Origin: a virus
DNA: 50,236 nucleotides
Virus record (IMG/VR): IMGVR_UViG_3300037349_000149
Coordinates: 1-50,236 of that record
Direction: 5' to 3' (one strand)
In this document: one piece after another, positions 30,119-39,072 of the stretch
Numbering within the stretch: the first letter of the stretch is position 1
How the letters are laid out: every line of letters starts with the position of its first letter
Made by a program: the position numbers and the translations under genes
The notes under the pieces: model-generated
Seen by the model: the letters and a program-made list of their open reading frames with translations, nothing else
Told to the model about the DNA's origin: nothing
Database searches by the model: none

Positions 30119-31687
30119 TTACTGTCCCACGACGACGGCAGCGACGTTCGTGAAGGTGATGGTGACGTCGATGGTCTGGAGGTATCCCAGCGGCTGGATG
30201 CTGAACGTCACCGAGAGCGTCGCCGTCTGGAGGATGTTGTCGGTCAGCGAGACGACGCAGGTGGCGCTCGACACGGCGCCCGCGTTCGTCAGCACGTTCG
30301 CAAGCTCCGCGTTGGCCCGCGTCTGGATGTCCGTCGCATCGAGGGGGAGGATATTGCCGGCCGAGTTGACCCGCACCGAGTCGGAGAGGTAGTCGGTGAA
30401 GAAGTCGACGCCGACGAGGCACGCGGCGCAGATGACGTGCGTGTGGACGAACCAGTTGAAGTCCGATCCGGGCGAGCACATCAGGTTGTCGTTCGTGAAG
30501 AACCATCCCGGCTTCGGGCTGCTCGTCATCAGCGTGACGAAGCGCGCGGCGTCGAGGCCTGGGTTGACGTACTCGTCGTGGTAGACGAAGCCGTCCGCGA
30601 CGGGCGGGGGGCTGTTGACGACGTTCGCGTTGGCGCCGTCGAGCCGGCGTCCCCACTTCACCTGGATCGCGACGGCGCTGTCGCGCGCGGCGGCGAGCCA
30701 GATCGCCGAACGCCGAAACTGGCTTTGCGAGTAGGGCGAGACGATGTTGTAGTTTCCGGCGGCGACGCCCACCTGCGCGGGCCTTCCGACGCCGCCCGAG
30801 ACGACGGAGGCGAAGTTCGTCTCGAGGCTCGTCATCCACTGCTGCTCGGTCTCGGTCGATGCGCCGCCCCAGAGGACGTCGCCCGCCTGGCAGGCCAGCG
30901 CGTTGTACCTCTTCTTATTGAAGAGCGTCTGCATGTACCCGTCGAACGTCGTCGCGTCCGCCGGCTGGATGCCCACCGTGGCGGGGTAGTACCCGCCCGC
31001 GCCCGGGGCCGCGTAGCCGTTGCCCGCGGTCCTGCATGCCGTCCCGCCCGCGATGAAGATGTCTTCGGGCACGAGCGACGGGATCGGCAGCATGCAGTTG
31101 ATGGCCGAGTTGATCGCGGCGTCGGTGAAGACGCCCTCGGTCGACACCCAGGAGAAGGAGTCGCCTTGAACGAGCGTGCCCGCGCCGAAGGTGAGCGTTA
31201 GACCCGTTTGCGTCGTGAAGGTCGTGCCGGCGCCGATGATGCCGCTCGTCGGGAGGTTGAACGTGAACGCCGTCGTCCGGTTGTTGTCGAGGGAGATCCC
31301 GATCTGGATGCCCGCGACGCCGATGGTGCCTCCGACGAGGACCGACGCGATGGCCGGGACATACGTGTCGAAGGGCGTTCCGGTGACCGTAGCGGCGCTC
31401 GTCGAGCCGCCCGGCGTCTTCGGCGAAACCGCCGTGTTCGCGCCTCCCGTCAGCGGAACGGCGACGAAAGCGACGGGATTGCCCGTGGCGTTCGCGGTGT
31501 AGCCCGCGAGCTCGACGCCAGGGCCGTAGCCGTTGGCGAGGAACGCCGTGGGGTTACTCGACTGAATGAGCTGGAAGAACGGACCGACCGATCCGCCGCC
31601 GATGACGTACTCGGTGTTCCCCTGGCCGGGCAGCGCCTGCTGAAGTCCGTTGTCTTCTACGTTGATAACGACCGCGGGAGCGCCCAT
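30119..31687 (-). CDS. Contractile tail sheath protein
   Basis: A 522-residue protein. Beta-type N-terminal half (GNTEYVIGGGSVGPFFQLI; TFNLPTSGIIGAG) and a helical/beta C-terminal half with ARFVTLMTSSPKPGWFFTNDNL, VDFFTDYLSDSVRVNS and a final strand pattern LSVTFSIQPLGYLQTIDVTI, as in sheath proteins where the C-terminus interlocks subunits. Presence defines a myovirus-type tail. ATG 31687 follows GAGGTGG; GTG 31690 is the alternative. Confidence 0.82.
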   Translation of the reverse strand: MGAPAVVINVEDNGLQQALPGQGNTEYVIGGGSVGPFFQLIQSSNPTAFLANGYGPGVELAGYTANATGNPVAFVAVPLTGGANTAVSPKTPGGSTSAATVTGTPFDTYVPAIASVLVGGTIGVAGIQIGISLDNNRTTAFTFNLPTSGIIGAGTTFTTQTGLTLTFGAGTLVQGDSFSWVSTEGVFTDAAINSAINCMLPIPSLVPEDIFIAGGTACRTAGNGYAAPGAGGYYPATVGIQPADATTFDGYMQTLFNKKRYNALACQAGDVLWGGASTETEQQWMTSLETNFASVVSGGVGRPAQVGVAAGNYNIVSPYSQSQFRRSAIWLAAARDSAVAIQVKWGRRLDGANANVVNSPPPVADGFVYHDEYVNPGLDAARFVTLMTSSPKPGWFFTNDNLMCSPGSDFNWFVHTHVICAACLVGVDFFTDYLSDSVRVNSAGNILPLDATDIQTRANAELANVLTNAGAVSSATCVVSLTDNILQTATLSVTFSIQPLGYLQTIDVTITFTNVAAVVVGQ

Positions 31688-31699
31688 CACACCACCTCG

Positions 31700-32361
31700 T
31701 CAGGGAAGAACGATCGGACCGGAAACGCTGCTCGATCCGTCTGGGGCTGTCGCCGTGACGGTGAGACTGACCTGCACCGAGGCGCCCGGGACGCCCGGAT
31801 TCGCGACAGGAACGATGTAGTAGGGCTCGTCGGTGATGTCGCACGCCCAGCCGATTGGCAGGATGAGCAGGCGCCCGGAGCGCTTGATGTCGGTCGGCTG
31901 CTCCCACCGCGCCGTGCCGATTCGCACGTTCGGGGCGCCGCCGAGGTTCCGGTAGAAGGAGCCGAGTAGCTCGCGATACAGTTCGAGCGCGTTGTTGAAG
32001 TCGAGCAGCGGGTTCGCGCCGGTCGGGTCGACGTCCCCCCAGATGTGGACGTTGAAGTGCAGGATCGCCCGCCAAAAGGGCGCGCCGGCAGTTGGCTCAC
32101 CAGTCCTTGCGGCGGCTGGATGCCCATGGTCTGCGCCGGAAGCTTCTCGATGTCGGTGGGCACGAAGACGACGCGGGGCGCCGACAGTTCCTGCCACACT
32201 TGCTCTTGGCCCATGAGGAACGGGGCTACGGGCGAAGTCGTCGGACACACGAGCGGAGGAAGGCCGCGGGCGACGCGCACCGCAGCGACGTCGGCGGCGA
32301 TCTGCCCGATGGCCACGGTGAGGTCGAGCATCGGGCCTACGTTGAGCGTCTGGAGTCCCAT
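31700..32361 (-). CDS. Probable tail terminator (gp37 position), interrupted by a -1 shift
   Basis: The first 95 codons from ATG 32361 (MGLQTLNVGPMLDLTVAIGQ onward, to SQLPARPF) and the protein-like remainder (WRAILHFNVHIWGDVDPTGA, ending VSGPIVLP) are in different frames. The switch lies at CCCTTTT (32080-32074), which in the zero frame is phased C_CCT_TTT, a canonical -1 slippery heptamer. Without a shift, the zero frame continues to 31687 as Ser/Thr/Arg-rich nonsense. Either programmed slippage, a natural mutation, or one T missing from the run in the assembly. Neck location between gpG-like and sheath genes suggests the tail terminator. Confidence 0.55.
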
Positions 32362-32795
32362 CACGCCACCGCCTTGGCTGCGAGGAAGGACGCCGTGCGA
32401 TCGAGGATGCGGCGCCACGACGGGGGCAGGCCACGATGGGGGAGGATGCGACGCGGGGGCACACGCGTTCCCTTCACGCGAAAGCCCGTTTGCGCGAAGG
32501 CGCCGTAGGAGCGGCCGAGGACGACGAGAATGCCGCCGCGTCCCGCATACGCCTTCGTCCCATCGGCGAGCGCGCGCGTGTCCGTCAGCGGAGGCGGTCC
32601 GTGCTTTCGGAGCGTGGACGGCTTGAGCGGCGCCCACGGTTTGCCGTACGGGTCCACGCCCGCGCGGAACTGGTCGCGCAGCTCGGCCGAGATGAGCGGC
32701 GCGGCGGTGACGGCGAGCTTGTGCGGCAAGCGAGCCAGCTCCTCGAGGGAGCGGCGCACCTGACGAAGCGCCGCGCGGCAGGCGGAGGCGTTCAC
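32361..32795 (-). CDS. Virion morphogenesis protein, Mu gpG/P2 gpS-like
   Basis: A 144-residue basic protein with the family marker DPYGKPWAPLKPSTLRKHG near residue 50 and GRGGILVVLGRSYGAFAQTG later. These proteins act at head-tail joining or tail completion. GTG 32795 overlaps the previous stop (GTGA). Confidence 0.75.
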   Translation of the reverse strand: MNASACRAALRQVRRSLEELARLPHKLAVTAAPLISAELRDQFRAGVDPYGKPWAPLKPSTLRKHGPPPLTDTRALADGTKAYAGRGGILVVLGRSYGAFAQTGFRVKGTRVPPRRILPHRGLPPSWRRILDRTASFLAAKAVA

Positions 32796-33064
32796 GTCAG
32801 ACCCCGATACGGCGCCGATGCCGTCGTGAAGGCGAAGATGCCCGTTGCTGTCGTGCCTCCAGAAAGTACCGACAGGATCGCGATCGGGTAGATGACGCCC
32901 GCGAGCACGGTGAGCGTCGGTGTCGTGTTGCGTGCCGTCTTGATCTGGATCGTACCCGCAACCGTCACCATGAATCCGGCCACGGGCTGCGACCAGATGT
33001 TGCCGCTCGCGACCGGATTGACCGGGACGCAATCGTCGTAGGTGACTGCCTGGATGTCCGACAT
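32792..33064 (-). CDS. Small structural protein, unknown
   Basis: A 90-residue beta-rich protein (SQPVAGFMVTVAGTIQIKTA; PTLTVLAGVIYPIAILSVLS). Located among neck genes; probably a small head or neck component. No family recognised. Confidence 0.5.
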   Translation of the reverse strand: MSDIQAVTYDDCVPVNPVASGNIWSQPVAGFMVTVAGTIQIKTARNTTPTLTVLAGVIYPIAILSVLSGGTTATGIFAFTTASAPYRGLT

Positions 33065-33080
33065 CAGGCCGACTCCCGCG

Positions 33081-33524
33081 TCACGAGATCACCGGAGTGC
33101 CGCGCGAGTTGAACTGCGCGTACCCCCGCTGCGGAGACGACGACACCTTGGGGAGATCGTAGGTCGGGTTTCCGGGCGAGGGCGCCGAGACCGTGACCTG
33201 TGGATGGATCTCCTGGCGCTGGATGCCCTGCGCCCACGCGAGGGCCTTCTCGTAGTCCTTCACCCAGCTCGGGTCTGCCCCGGCGTCGGGGTTGTAGCCC
33301 CGGACCGAGAGACAGATGTACACGGCGATCTTGGCGCAGTGGTACGTGAAGGACGAGGGAAAGGCCAGGAGCGGCAGCGGGTACCGCCCCCCGATGTGGT
33401 CGTCGATGAGGGCGGACGCTCCTACGATGGCAGCCGACTGATCGGCCGGCGACACGTCAACGAACGCGAGCTCGTTGATGCCGATCGTTGTGAGATCTGA
33501 GACCGCGCAATAAAGGGTGCCCAT
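33081..33524 (-). CDS. Head-tail connector, Mu gp36-like (DUF1320)
   Basis: A 147-residue protein with LYCAVSDLTTIGINELAF, then ADQSAAIVGASALIDDHIGGRYPLPL and KDYEKALAWAQGIQ, the helical pattern of gp36-like connectors that follow the major head gene in Mu-like phages. Length is typical. Confidence 0.8.
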   Translation of the reverse strand: MGTLYCAVSDLTTIGINELAFVDVSPADQSAAIVGASALIDDHIGGRYPLPLLAFPSSFTYHCAKIAVYICLSVRGYNPDAGADPSWVKDYEKALAWAQGIQRQEIHPQVTVSAPSPGNPTYDLPKVSSSPQRGYAQFNSRGTPVIS

Positions 33525-33587
33525 TACGCGGCCCTCACGATGGGATCTTCGCGCTCGAGATCGGAGGCAGCGCGCAGCTCTGGCACC

Positions 33588-34613
33588 TCATGGGCCTGAC
33601 CGGAAAAGCAACCACGAGAACCCCCAAAATGGCATGCCTCGCGCCTTGCCGCCCCAGAGCAGCTTGTGCATGTCGAACACGGTCGGATCGGTTTCGGCGG
33701 TGCGCGGCACGACGGTCCACGCCTCGCGCAGACCGAACATCACCGGCTTGCCGTAGGTGCCGCGCGATGTGTCGCCGAGGTACCAGTTCTGCGGATCGTT
33801 CAGGAACTCGTTGCACCGCGGCACGACGCCGTAGCGCTTCCACGCGTTCTCCGCCGCACCGACCTGGCTCGTGATGTTGCCCCAGGCGGGCGGGGAGAAA
33901 TACGTGTTCTTGAGCACCACCTCGACTTCGCCGATGAGTTGCGGCGGGTGCATGAGGTCCGTCGCCTTGACGCCCAGGCGCTCGCCGTCCTCCCCCTTGA
34001 TCGTGTGCATGTACTCGACGAGCGTCTTGAACGCCGTCACGCCGAACGCGCCGCCCGTCAGGATCGAGTAGGTGCCGCCGATCGTCTTGGCGTACGAGAT
34101 CGTCTGCCCGCCGTTCGTGAAGTCGTTGCAGTACGTGCCGAGGCCGGGGTTGTAGAAGTCGATGAGGTGGGCCGTGTTGAAGAACGTCAGGCCATCGAAG
34201 CCGTTTTGCGCAGCGCCGGTGTAGCCGCCCGCGTTCTCCAGCATGTCGCGCGTTTCGAGCGCCTGCCATCGTCGCGTCTGGCGAACGAGGTCCGGCAGGA
34301 TGCGCCGGTAGACGTCGTGGATGTCGTCCTGCTTGATGAACTGGTCGATTGCGTACGTGATCTCGTACGGGCGAGGGACGTACGTCACCGTCTGGAGGGC
34401 AGCCTCGCTGACGACGCGCGAGCCGTACCAGATGCGCGCCTTCGGCATCAGGTTCTGCCAGATGATGACGAGTTGCTCCGTCGTCACCGGGATTTCCCCG
34501 AGGAGCGGGCCGAACTCCTGGCCCTCCAGCGGATCGGAGTCGTACACCGTGCCGAAGCCGGCATTGATGTCCGAGAAGAAGAGAGCCGAATTGGTGGGGA
34601 TCGGACCGGCCAT
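33588..34613 (-). CDS. Major capsid protein, Mu gpT-like
   Basis: A 341-residue HK97-fold capsid protein with ARIWYGSRVVSEAALQTVTY, EITYAIDQFIKQDDIHDVYR, RRWQALETRDMLENAG, and the C-terminal WYLGDTSRGTYGKPVMFGLR...FDMHKLLWGGKARG, close to the Mu-like major head subunit pattern. It follows scaffold and decoration genes as expected. Start ATG 34613. Confidence 0.88.
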   Translation of the reverse strand: MAGPIPTNSALFFSDINAGFGTVYDSDPLEGQEFGPLLGEIPVTTEQLVIIWQNLMPKARIWYGSRVVSEAALQTVTYVPRPYEITYAIDQFIKQDDIHDVYRRILPDLVRQTRRWQALETRDMLENAGGYTGAAQNGFDGLTFFNTAHLIDFYNPGLGTYCNDFTNGGQTISYAKTIGGTYSILTGGAFGVTAFKTLVEYMHTIKGEDGERLGVKATDLMHPPQLIGEVEVVLKNTYFSPPAWGNITSQVGAAENAWKRYGVVPRCNEFLNDPQNWYLGDTSRGTYGKPVMFGLREAWTVVPRTAETDPTVFDMHKLLWGGKARGMPFWGFSWLLFRSGP

Positions 34614-34645
34614 TTACAGGGCCCTCGCGTTGGAGTGGAGATTCA

Positions 34646-35155
34646 TCACGACGGGGCTCCGGTGGCGCCGGCAGGCTGGCCGACCTTGAAGGCGGCGAGA
34701 CCGGCGAGGTCAGGACGGTTCGGACAGAGCGTGGTCGCGAGGCCGAGGAAGACGCCACCGACCGGACGCGTGTTGCTGCTGCTCGTTGCGCCCATCGTCG
34801 TCTCGTTGATGACGTACGCGGTCGCGCCGATGTTGGCCGCCGTGAAGGCGTCCGCGCCCGTGCCGTTCGCGAGGAAGAACGATCCGGTTGCGATCTCCGC
34901 GGTGACGGAGCCGTTGGACGTGCCGCCCGTGATGCCGGGGTTGACGTCCGCTACGCCGGGGCCTGCCTTGTCGATCAGGCCCCACGTGATGTCGCCCGAC
35001 TGCGGCGACGACGCAGCGACGAGATAGCCGTTGCGCGTGGTGGCGATCGATCCGCGGTACACGACCGCGCTGGCGGTGATCCCCAGGTTCTGGGGCTGCG
35101 TGGAATTGCCCGGCGTTCCGTACCGAAACGTCTTCACATCGGCGGAGAGCGCCAT
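34646..35155 (-). CDS. Capsid decoration/cement protein (DUF2190-like)
   Basis: A 169-residue Gly/Thr/Ala-rich beta protein (VKTFRYGTPGNSTQPQNLG; VVYRGSIATTRNGYLVAAS; AEIATGSFFLANGTGADAFT). Small beta proteins with this composition between scaffold and capsid genes are capsid-stabilising proteins. ATG 35155 overlaps the scaffold stop (TGATG). Confidence 0.65.
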   Translation of the reverse strand: MALSADVKTFRYGTPGNSTQPQNLGITASAVVYRGSIATTRNGYLVAASSPQSGDITWGLIDKAGPGVADVNPGITGGTSNGSVTAEIATGSFFLANGTGADAFTAANIGATAYVINETTMGATSSSNTRPVGGVFLGLATTLCPNRPDLAGLAAFKVGQPAGATGAPS

Positions 35156-35997
35156 CAGAACCTCCCGGGCGCGCCGTTGGGGGCGCCCGCGGCGACAGCG
35201 CGCCGCCCGTTGATCATGTTCGTGCGGACCGCGGCCCGCTGGGTGTCGGTGAGGTTCGGGAGTGCCGCGACCATCTTGTCGATGTCCGCGAGCTGCGCCG
35301 CCGGAAGGTCCGCGTGCTCCTGCGGATTCGGGTGGAGCAGGTCGGTCTCGTCGGTGTTCACGATGGCCTTGGGGCGCATCGAGAGGAAGTCGGCCACGAA
35401 TGCATCGGGCTTTGCGGCCAGCGTCTTGGCCTCGCCCGGGGTGATGCGCGGACCCTTCGTGGCCGGCTGGTCGCCGTACGCGCCGCCGGTGAGGGCCGCC
35501 TGGATGGCCGAAGCCTTGCGCTCGGCCGCGCGCTCCTTCTTGATCGCGTCGAGATCGGCCCGAAGTGCCGCATCCTGCCCGGCCTGCGATGCGAGGGCCG
35601 CAGCCGCTCCCTCGGGGAGCAAGGCGGTGCGGCGCGCGACGAGCTCGGCCCGCATGGCCTTCGACTCGGCGTCCTCGCCCTCGTCTTCGGCGCCCATGGC
35701 GTCCTCGGCCTTCTGGTCGCACTCGGCCGCCTTGCGACGGAACTCGTCGCCCTTCGCCTTGTGCCCGGCGGCCTCCGCCTTCTTCTTCGACAAGGCTTCC
35801 TTCTTCGCAGCCTTGTCGGTGGCGTTGTCCTCGTCAGGGTCGTCGTCCCCTTCGTCGTCGTCCCCGCCTTCGGCCTTCGCCGCGGTGAGCTTGAACGAAG
35901 CGAGATCCCGCTCCAGCCGCAGCTTCTTCTTCGGTTCGGTCGCTGCGGCGAGCGCGGCCTCCGTCTTCTCGATGAGCAACTTGAGCGCGACGCTCAT
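35155..35997 (-). CDS. Scaffold-like head protein
   Basis: A 280-residue, strongly charged protein. A long coiled-coil with an acidic run (GGDDDEGDDDPDEDNATDKA near residues 45-62) and Lys/Ala/Glu-rich helices covers the first two thirds; the C-terminus is globular (PNPQEHADLPAAQLADIDKM; TDTQRAAVRTNMINGRRAV). It sits between protease and capsid, where Mu has its scaffold. ATG 35997 is chosen over ATG 36021 because GAGGTCC lies at the right distance. Confidence 0.7.
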   Translation of the reverse strand: MSVALKLLIEKTEAALAAATEPKKKLRLERDLASFKLTAAKAEGGDDDEGDDDPDEDNATDKAAKKEALSKKKAEAAGHKAKGDEFRRKAAECDQKAEDAMGAEDEGEDAESKAMRAELVARRTALLPEGAAAALASQAGQDAALRADLDAIKKERAAERKASAIQAALTGGAYGDQPATKGPRITPGEAKTLAAKPDAFVADFLSMRPKAIVNTDETDLLHPNPQEHADLPAAQLADIDKMVAALPNLTDTQRAAVRTNMINGRRAVAAGAPNGAPGRF

Positions 35998-36073
35998 GGG
36001 CGGGACCTCGGGGTTAGGCACTCACTTCGTAGTGACGCTTTCAGAGGTGACACGCCCGTGCTGGATCTGTCAA
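35998..36073 (-). promoter_or_regulatory. Possible internal promoter and hairpin before the scaffold gene
   Basis: This is the widest gap in this part of an otherwise overlapping operon. It has a perfect TTGACA on the minus strand (36073-36068), overlapping the protease stop, but only a poor -10 (TCACCT) 17 bases on. The stem TCACT-TCGT-AGTGA lies closer to the scaffold gene. Extra expression of capsid genes would make sense; evidence is weak. Confidence 0.25.
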
Positions 36074-36876
36074 GCGCGTTGTTTGCTGAGCGCGCGCGCC
36101 ACGTCGTCCAGCGACTGCACGGAGTCGAGCAGGCCGGCCGCCTTGGCCTTGGGGCCAAGGAAGATCCCCGCCTGCATCGCGTCGATCTTCTTCGTCGGAA
36201 CCGCGCGCGCCTTGCTGGCCAAGGTGATGAACAGGACCGCGAGATCCTCCACGCGATCCCGCTCTGCCGCCTCGGCCTCGTCGGTGATGGCCGCGTGCGG
36301 ATTCCCGTCTGCCTTCCGCGCGCCGCTCGTGATGAGCCGCACTTCCACGCCCGTCATCTCGTCCTGCTTGGCGAACGAGACGATCGTGGACACGGTGCCG
36401 ATGCTCCCGGTGACGGAGCTTGCCGGCCCGATGATCTCGTGGCCGCTGCAACAGAGGGCGTAGCCTGCGCTCGCTGCCATCTCGTTGACGTACCAGACGA
36501 GCGGCACGCCCGAGCGCGGGAACATGCGCTGGATGTCCGCGACGCACTGAAAGAGACCCGCCACGACGCCCCCGCGCGAGTCGATGCACACGAGGACGGC
36601 CGCCGGAGGCTCCTTCGGCTCTTCGCTGTCGGTGCCGCCCTTGGCCGCAGCGAGCTTGCTCACGATCCCCTCGTAGCTGTCCGAGCCTTCGGTGAGGTGG
36701 TGCTCCAAAACACCGCGAACATGTACGATCGCCACATCCGGGTACAGCGCATGGCGCGCATTGGGCGGTGTCTGGGGGCCAAGCATCCAGAAGAACCCAT
36801 CGGCTCCCCGATGCACGGCGCCCGGGTCGATGGCGAGCATCTCCCGCGGGGAAACGAGGCGTCTACGGTCGACCAT
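36070..36876 (-). CDS. S49/SppA-like head maturation protease
   Basis: A 268-residue Clp/SppA-fold serine protease. Markers: VAIVHVRGVLEH near 48, LVCIDSRGGVVAG near 95, and WYVNEMAASAGYALCCSG with Ser136 as nucleophile, followed by ASSVTGSIGTV. A Lys further on would be its dyad partner. It trims scaffold and capsid during head maturation. It overlaps the portal gene end by 14 bases; ATG 36876 follows GGGGGTGG. Confidence 0.8.
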   Translation of the reverse strand: MVDRRRLVSPREMLAIDPGAVHRGADGFFWMLGPQTPPNARHALYPDVAIVHVRGVLEHHLTEGSDSYEGIVSKLAAAKGGTDSEEPKEPPAAVLVCIDSRGGVVAGLFQCVADIQRMFPRSGVPLVWYVNEMAASAGYALCCSGHEIIGPASSVTGSIGTVSTIVSFAKQDEMTGVEVRLITSGARKADGNPHAAITDEAEAAERDRVEDLAVLFITLASKARAVPTKKIDAMQAGIFLGPKAKAAGLLDSVQSLDDVARALSKQRA

Positions 36877-38359
36877 TGCCACCCCCGGGTGCGGGCGACG
36901 GAGTCGGCTGATCCGCTTTCTTCATCGCTGCGTCGGCAGTCTTGTGCGTCGCCTCCGCCGTGGACGCGGACGCCTTCGCCGTCGTCACCGCGGGCGGCTC
37001 GGCAATCTCGAACGCGGGCATCTCGCGCAGGCCGAACATCTTGCCCGCCCACTGGCGTACCTCGTTCGGGTCCTTGAACTTCACACCGCCCGTGGCCAGC
37101 CCCTGCATCGACGTGCTGAACTTGGAGAACGCGTCCGCGTTCGCGGCGTGGTCCTCGCGTGGGGGATCGGGCACGTCCCATCGCGTGATGGGCGCCAGGT
37201 CCGCGTCGCCGAAGTTCAGGAAGGCGAAGGGGCGCGCGAAGTCGTGGTGGATCGTGCGCTTCCACGCCTTGTTGTCGGCGGAGACCTGGGAGATGTCGCC
37301 CTTCTCGTGGGTCTGCGAGGCCGCGAGCGAGCCGCCCGACGTGATCTGCGTCGTCAGGTTCTGAAACTTGATGGCGAGCACGATCGCGAGGTCGCAATCC
37401 GCTCGTAGGCCAGGGAACGATTGCCACGCCGTGGCCTCGGCCTCGACGAGCTCGTAGCCGTAGCCGATCGACTCCCCGTCCACGCCCGTGGGGATGATCA
37501 TCGCCGTGTTGCTGCCCATGCTGGCCAGCGACGCCTCGAACGCCGAGCGCTGGGCGGGTTCCGACGCAGCGGGCACCTTGCCGATGCGCTGGGGGAAGCC
37601 GTGGATCTCGCTGAACCCCGCCCAGTCGCGCACCGCGAAGTGGCGGATCACCCACGGCTCTGCGACCGCGCGCATCGCGGCCCGGACCCAGGCCCTGTAG
37701 CTGCCGAAGGGCTGGTGTCCGTACCACTTGGCGTCTCCACAAAGTATCGCCTTGTTGCCGTCCTGGGAGATCGCGATGTACTTCCGCGTCGTCCAGTCGA
37801 AGTACTCGAACATGGGGTGCCACGGGCGAGCCTCGGGGCGCCAGACTTTCCCCGTCGTGTCCCATACGATCTGCCCGTGCGCGAAGCCCTGCATGGTGGA
37901 GTACGCGGCCGACTCCGCAAGGGCGTACCCTCCGCAGAGGTCCACGGCGCTCGGCTCCCACGCGATGCAGCACTCTTTCGCCGCCGCCGAGTCGTTCGCC
38001 GGCTCGACGATCAGCTCCCGCGCGAAGAGCCCCCCGATGCGGCTGCCCAACGTGGCCTGCACGCGGTCGTCACCCAGCATCGAGTCAATGAGCTGGCCAG
38101 AGTTGTAGAAGTAGCCCCACATCGACTGGTAGAGCGCCGCGCGAACAGACTCCGCGCTCCACGTGTTCTGGATCGTGATGTTCGGGATGTCGCGGAAGAC
38201 GATGCCCGCACGCTGCTCGACCTTGTCCCGCGACTGGTCCGTCAGCGGGTCGAAGGGCGGCTGAAAGCCGGGGTCCTTCGTGTAGTCGTGCGGCTGCGCC
38301 CCGCCCGTGGCGCGCTCGATCTGATCGCGGCGCCCAGCGGGCGGGGTGTAGCCGTTCAT
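36863..38359 (-). CDS. Portal protein, Mu gp29-like (DUF935)
   Basis: A 498-residue portal protein. The pattern YNSGQLIDSMLGDDRVQATLGSR, PEARPWHPMFEYFDW, WVIRHFAVRDWAGFSEIHGFP and GKMFGLREMPAF matches the Mu-like portal family. It forms the dodecameric ring through which DNA is packaged. The tail end is Ala/Lys/Pro-rich and probably flexible. Position after terminase supports the call. Confidence 0.85.
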   Translation of the reverse strand: MNGYTPPAGRRDQIERATGGAQPHDYTKDPGFQPPFDPLTDQSRDKVEQRAGIVFRDIPNITIQNTWSAESVRAALYQSMWGYFYNSGQLIDSMLGDDRVQATLGSRIGGLFARELIVEPANDSAAAKECCIAWEPSAVDLCGGYALAESAAYSTMQGFAHGQIVWDTTGKVWRPEARPWHPMFEYFDWTTRKYIAISQDGNKAILCGDAKWYGHQPFGSYRAWVRAAMRAVAEPWVIRHFAVRDWAGFSEIHGFPQRIGKVPAASEPAQRSAFEASLASMGSNTAMIIPTGVDGESIGYGYELVEAEATAWQSFPGLRADCDLAIVLAIKFQNLTTQITSGGSLAASQTHEKGDISQVSADNKAWKRTIHHDFARPFAFLNFGDADLAPITRWDVPDPPREDHAANADAFSKFSTSMQGLATGGVKFKDPNEVRQWAGKMFGLREMPAFEIAEPPAVTTAKASASTAEATHKTADAAMKKADQPTPSPAPGGGNGRP

Positions 38360-38376
38360 GGGATCACGACCTCAGA

Positions 38377-39024
38377 TCAGGAAACGCGGCCGTCCCTCTG
38401 TCCGGCAACGCCACGCTCGCGGCGGAACTCTCCGAGGTCGATCGGCTTCAGCTCGCTCGTCAGGTAGCTCTTGACGAAGCGGAGATCCTTACCCTGAAGC
38501 TCAGCCTGCAATGACACCTCGTAGACGGCCTTCACGACGTGCTGGAGGAAGGGCATCGTGAACCATGCGCCCTCCTTGATGTCGTCGCGCTTCCGGCCGA
38601 ATCCGTCCGGCGCGAACACGTTGCGGTCGTCGGTGAAGCCGTGCTTGGCCTGCATGGCCTTCAGCGGCGGAAGCTTCCACGTCACCTTGGTCGACGTGAT
38701 GACCGGCGTCTCGAGCTTCTGCCCGTCCGCGTCCACGTCCTTCACCTTGAACTCGATCGTTCCGGTGACGGGGCCGGCCCAGTCGGATCGCTCGAAGCTG
38801 AACGTGGCCGACAGCATGCCCCACGGCCTTCGATCCGGGATCGGTGTGCCTCGCTCGATCGACACGCGGCGCTCGGCCGACATCGTGGCGCCTTCCAGTG
38901 CCGCATCGCCTCGCGCAGTGTGGACGGCCGCGTTCGCCGCTGCCTCGGCCTTGGCCGCCTCGTACTCGGCGACCGTCATCGTGATCATCTTCTCGCCGGC
39001 CTCGGCCTCGTCCTTTTTCGCCAT
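38377..39024 (-). CDS. Unknown protein between terminase and portal
   Basis: A 215-residue protein: charged helical start (AEYEAAKAEAAANAAVHTAR) and a beta-type body (MLSATFSFERSDWAGPVTGT; TIEFKVKDVDADGQKLETPV; STKVTWKLPPLKAMQAKHGF). No small-terminase features (no N-terminal HTH) are visible, and no other small terminase is found. ATG 39024 is taken over GTG 39030. Function unknown. Confidence 0.55.
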   Translation of the reverse strand: MAKKDEAEAGEKMITMTVAEYEAAKAEAAANAAVHTARGDAALEGATMSAERRVSIERGTPIPDRRPWGMLSATFSFERSDWAGPVTGTIEFKVKDVDADGQKLETPVITSTKVTWKLPPLKAMQAKHGFTDDRNVFAPDGFGRKRDDIKEGAWFTMPFLQHVVKAVYEVSLQAELQGKDLRFVKSYLTSELKPIDLGEFRRERGVAGQRDGRVS

Positions 39025-39072
39025 GCCCACACGCTACGCCGGAACCGTACCTCATTCAAGAGGTGGGAGGCG

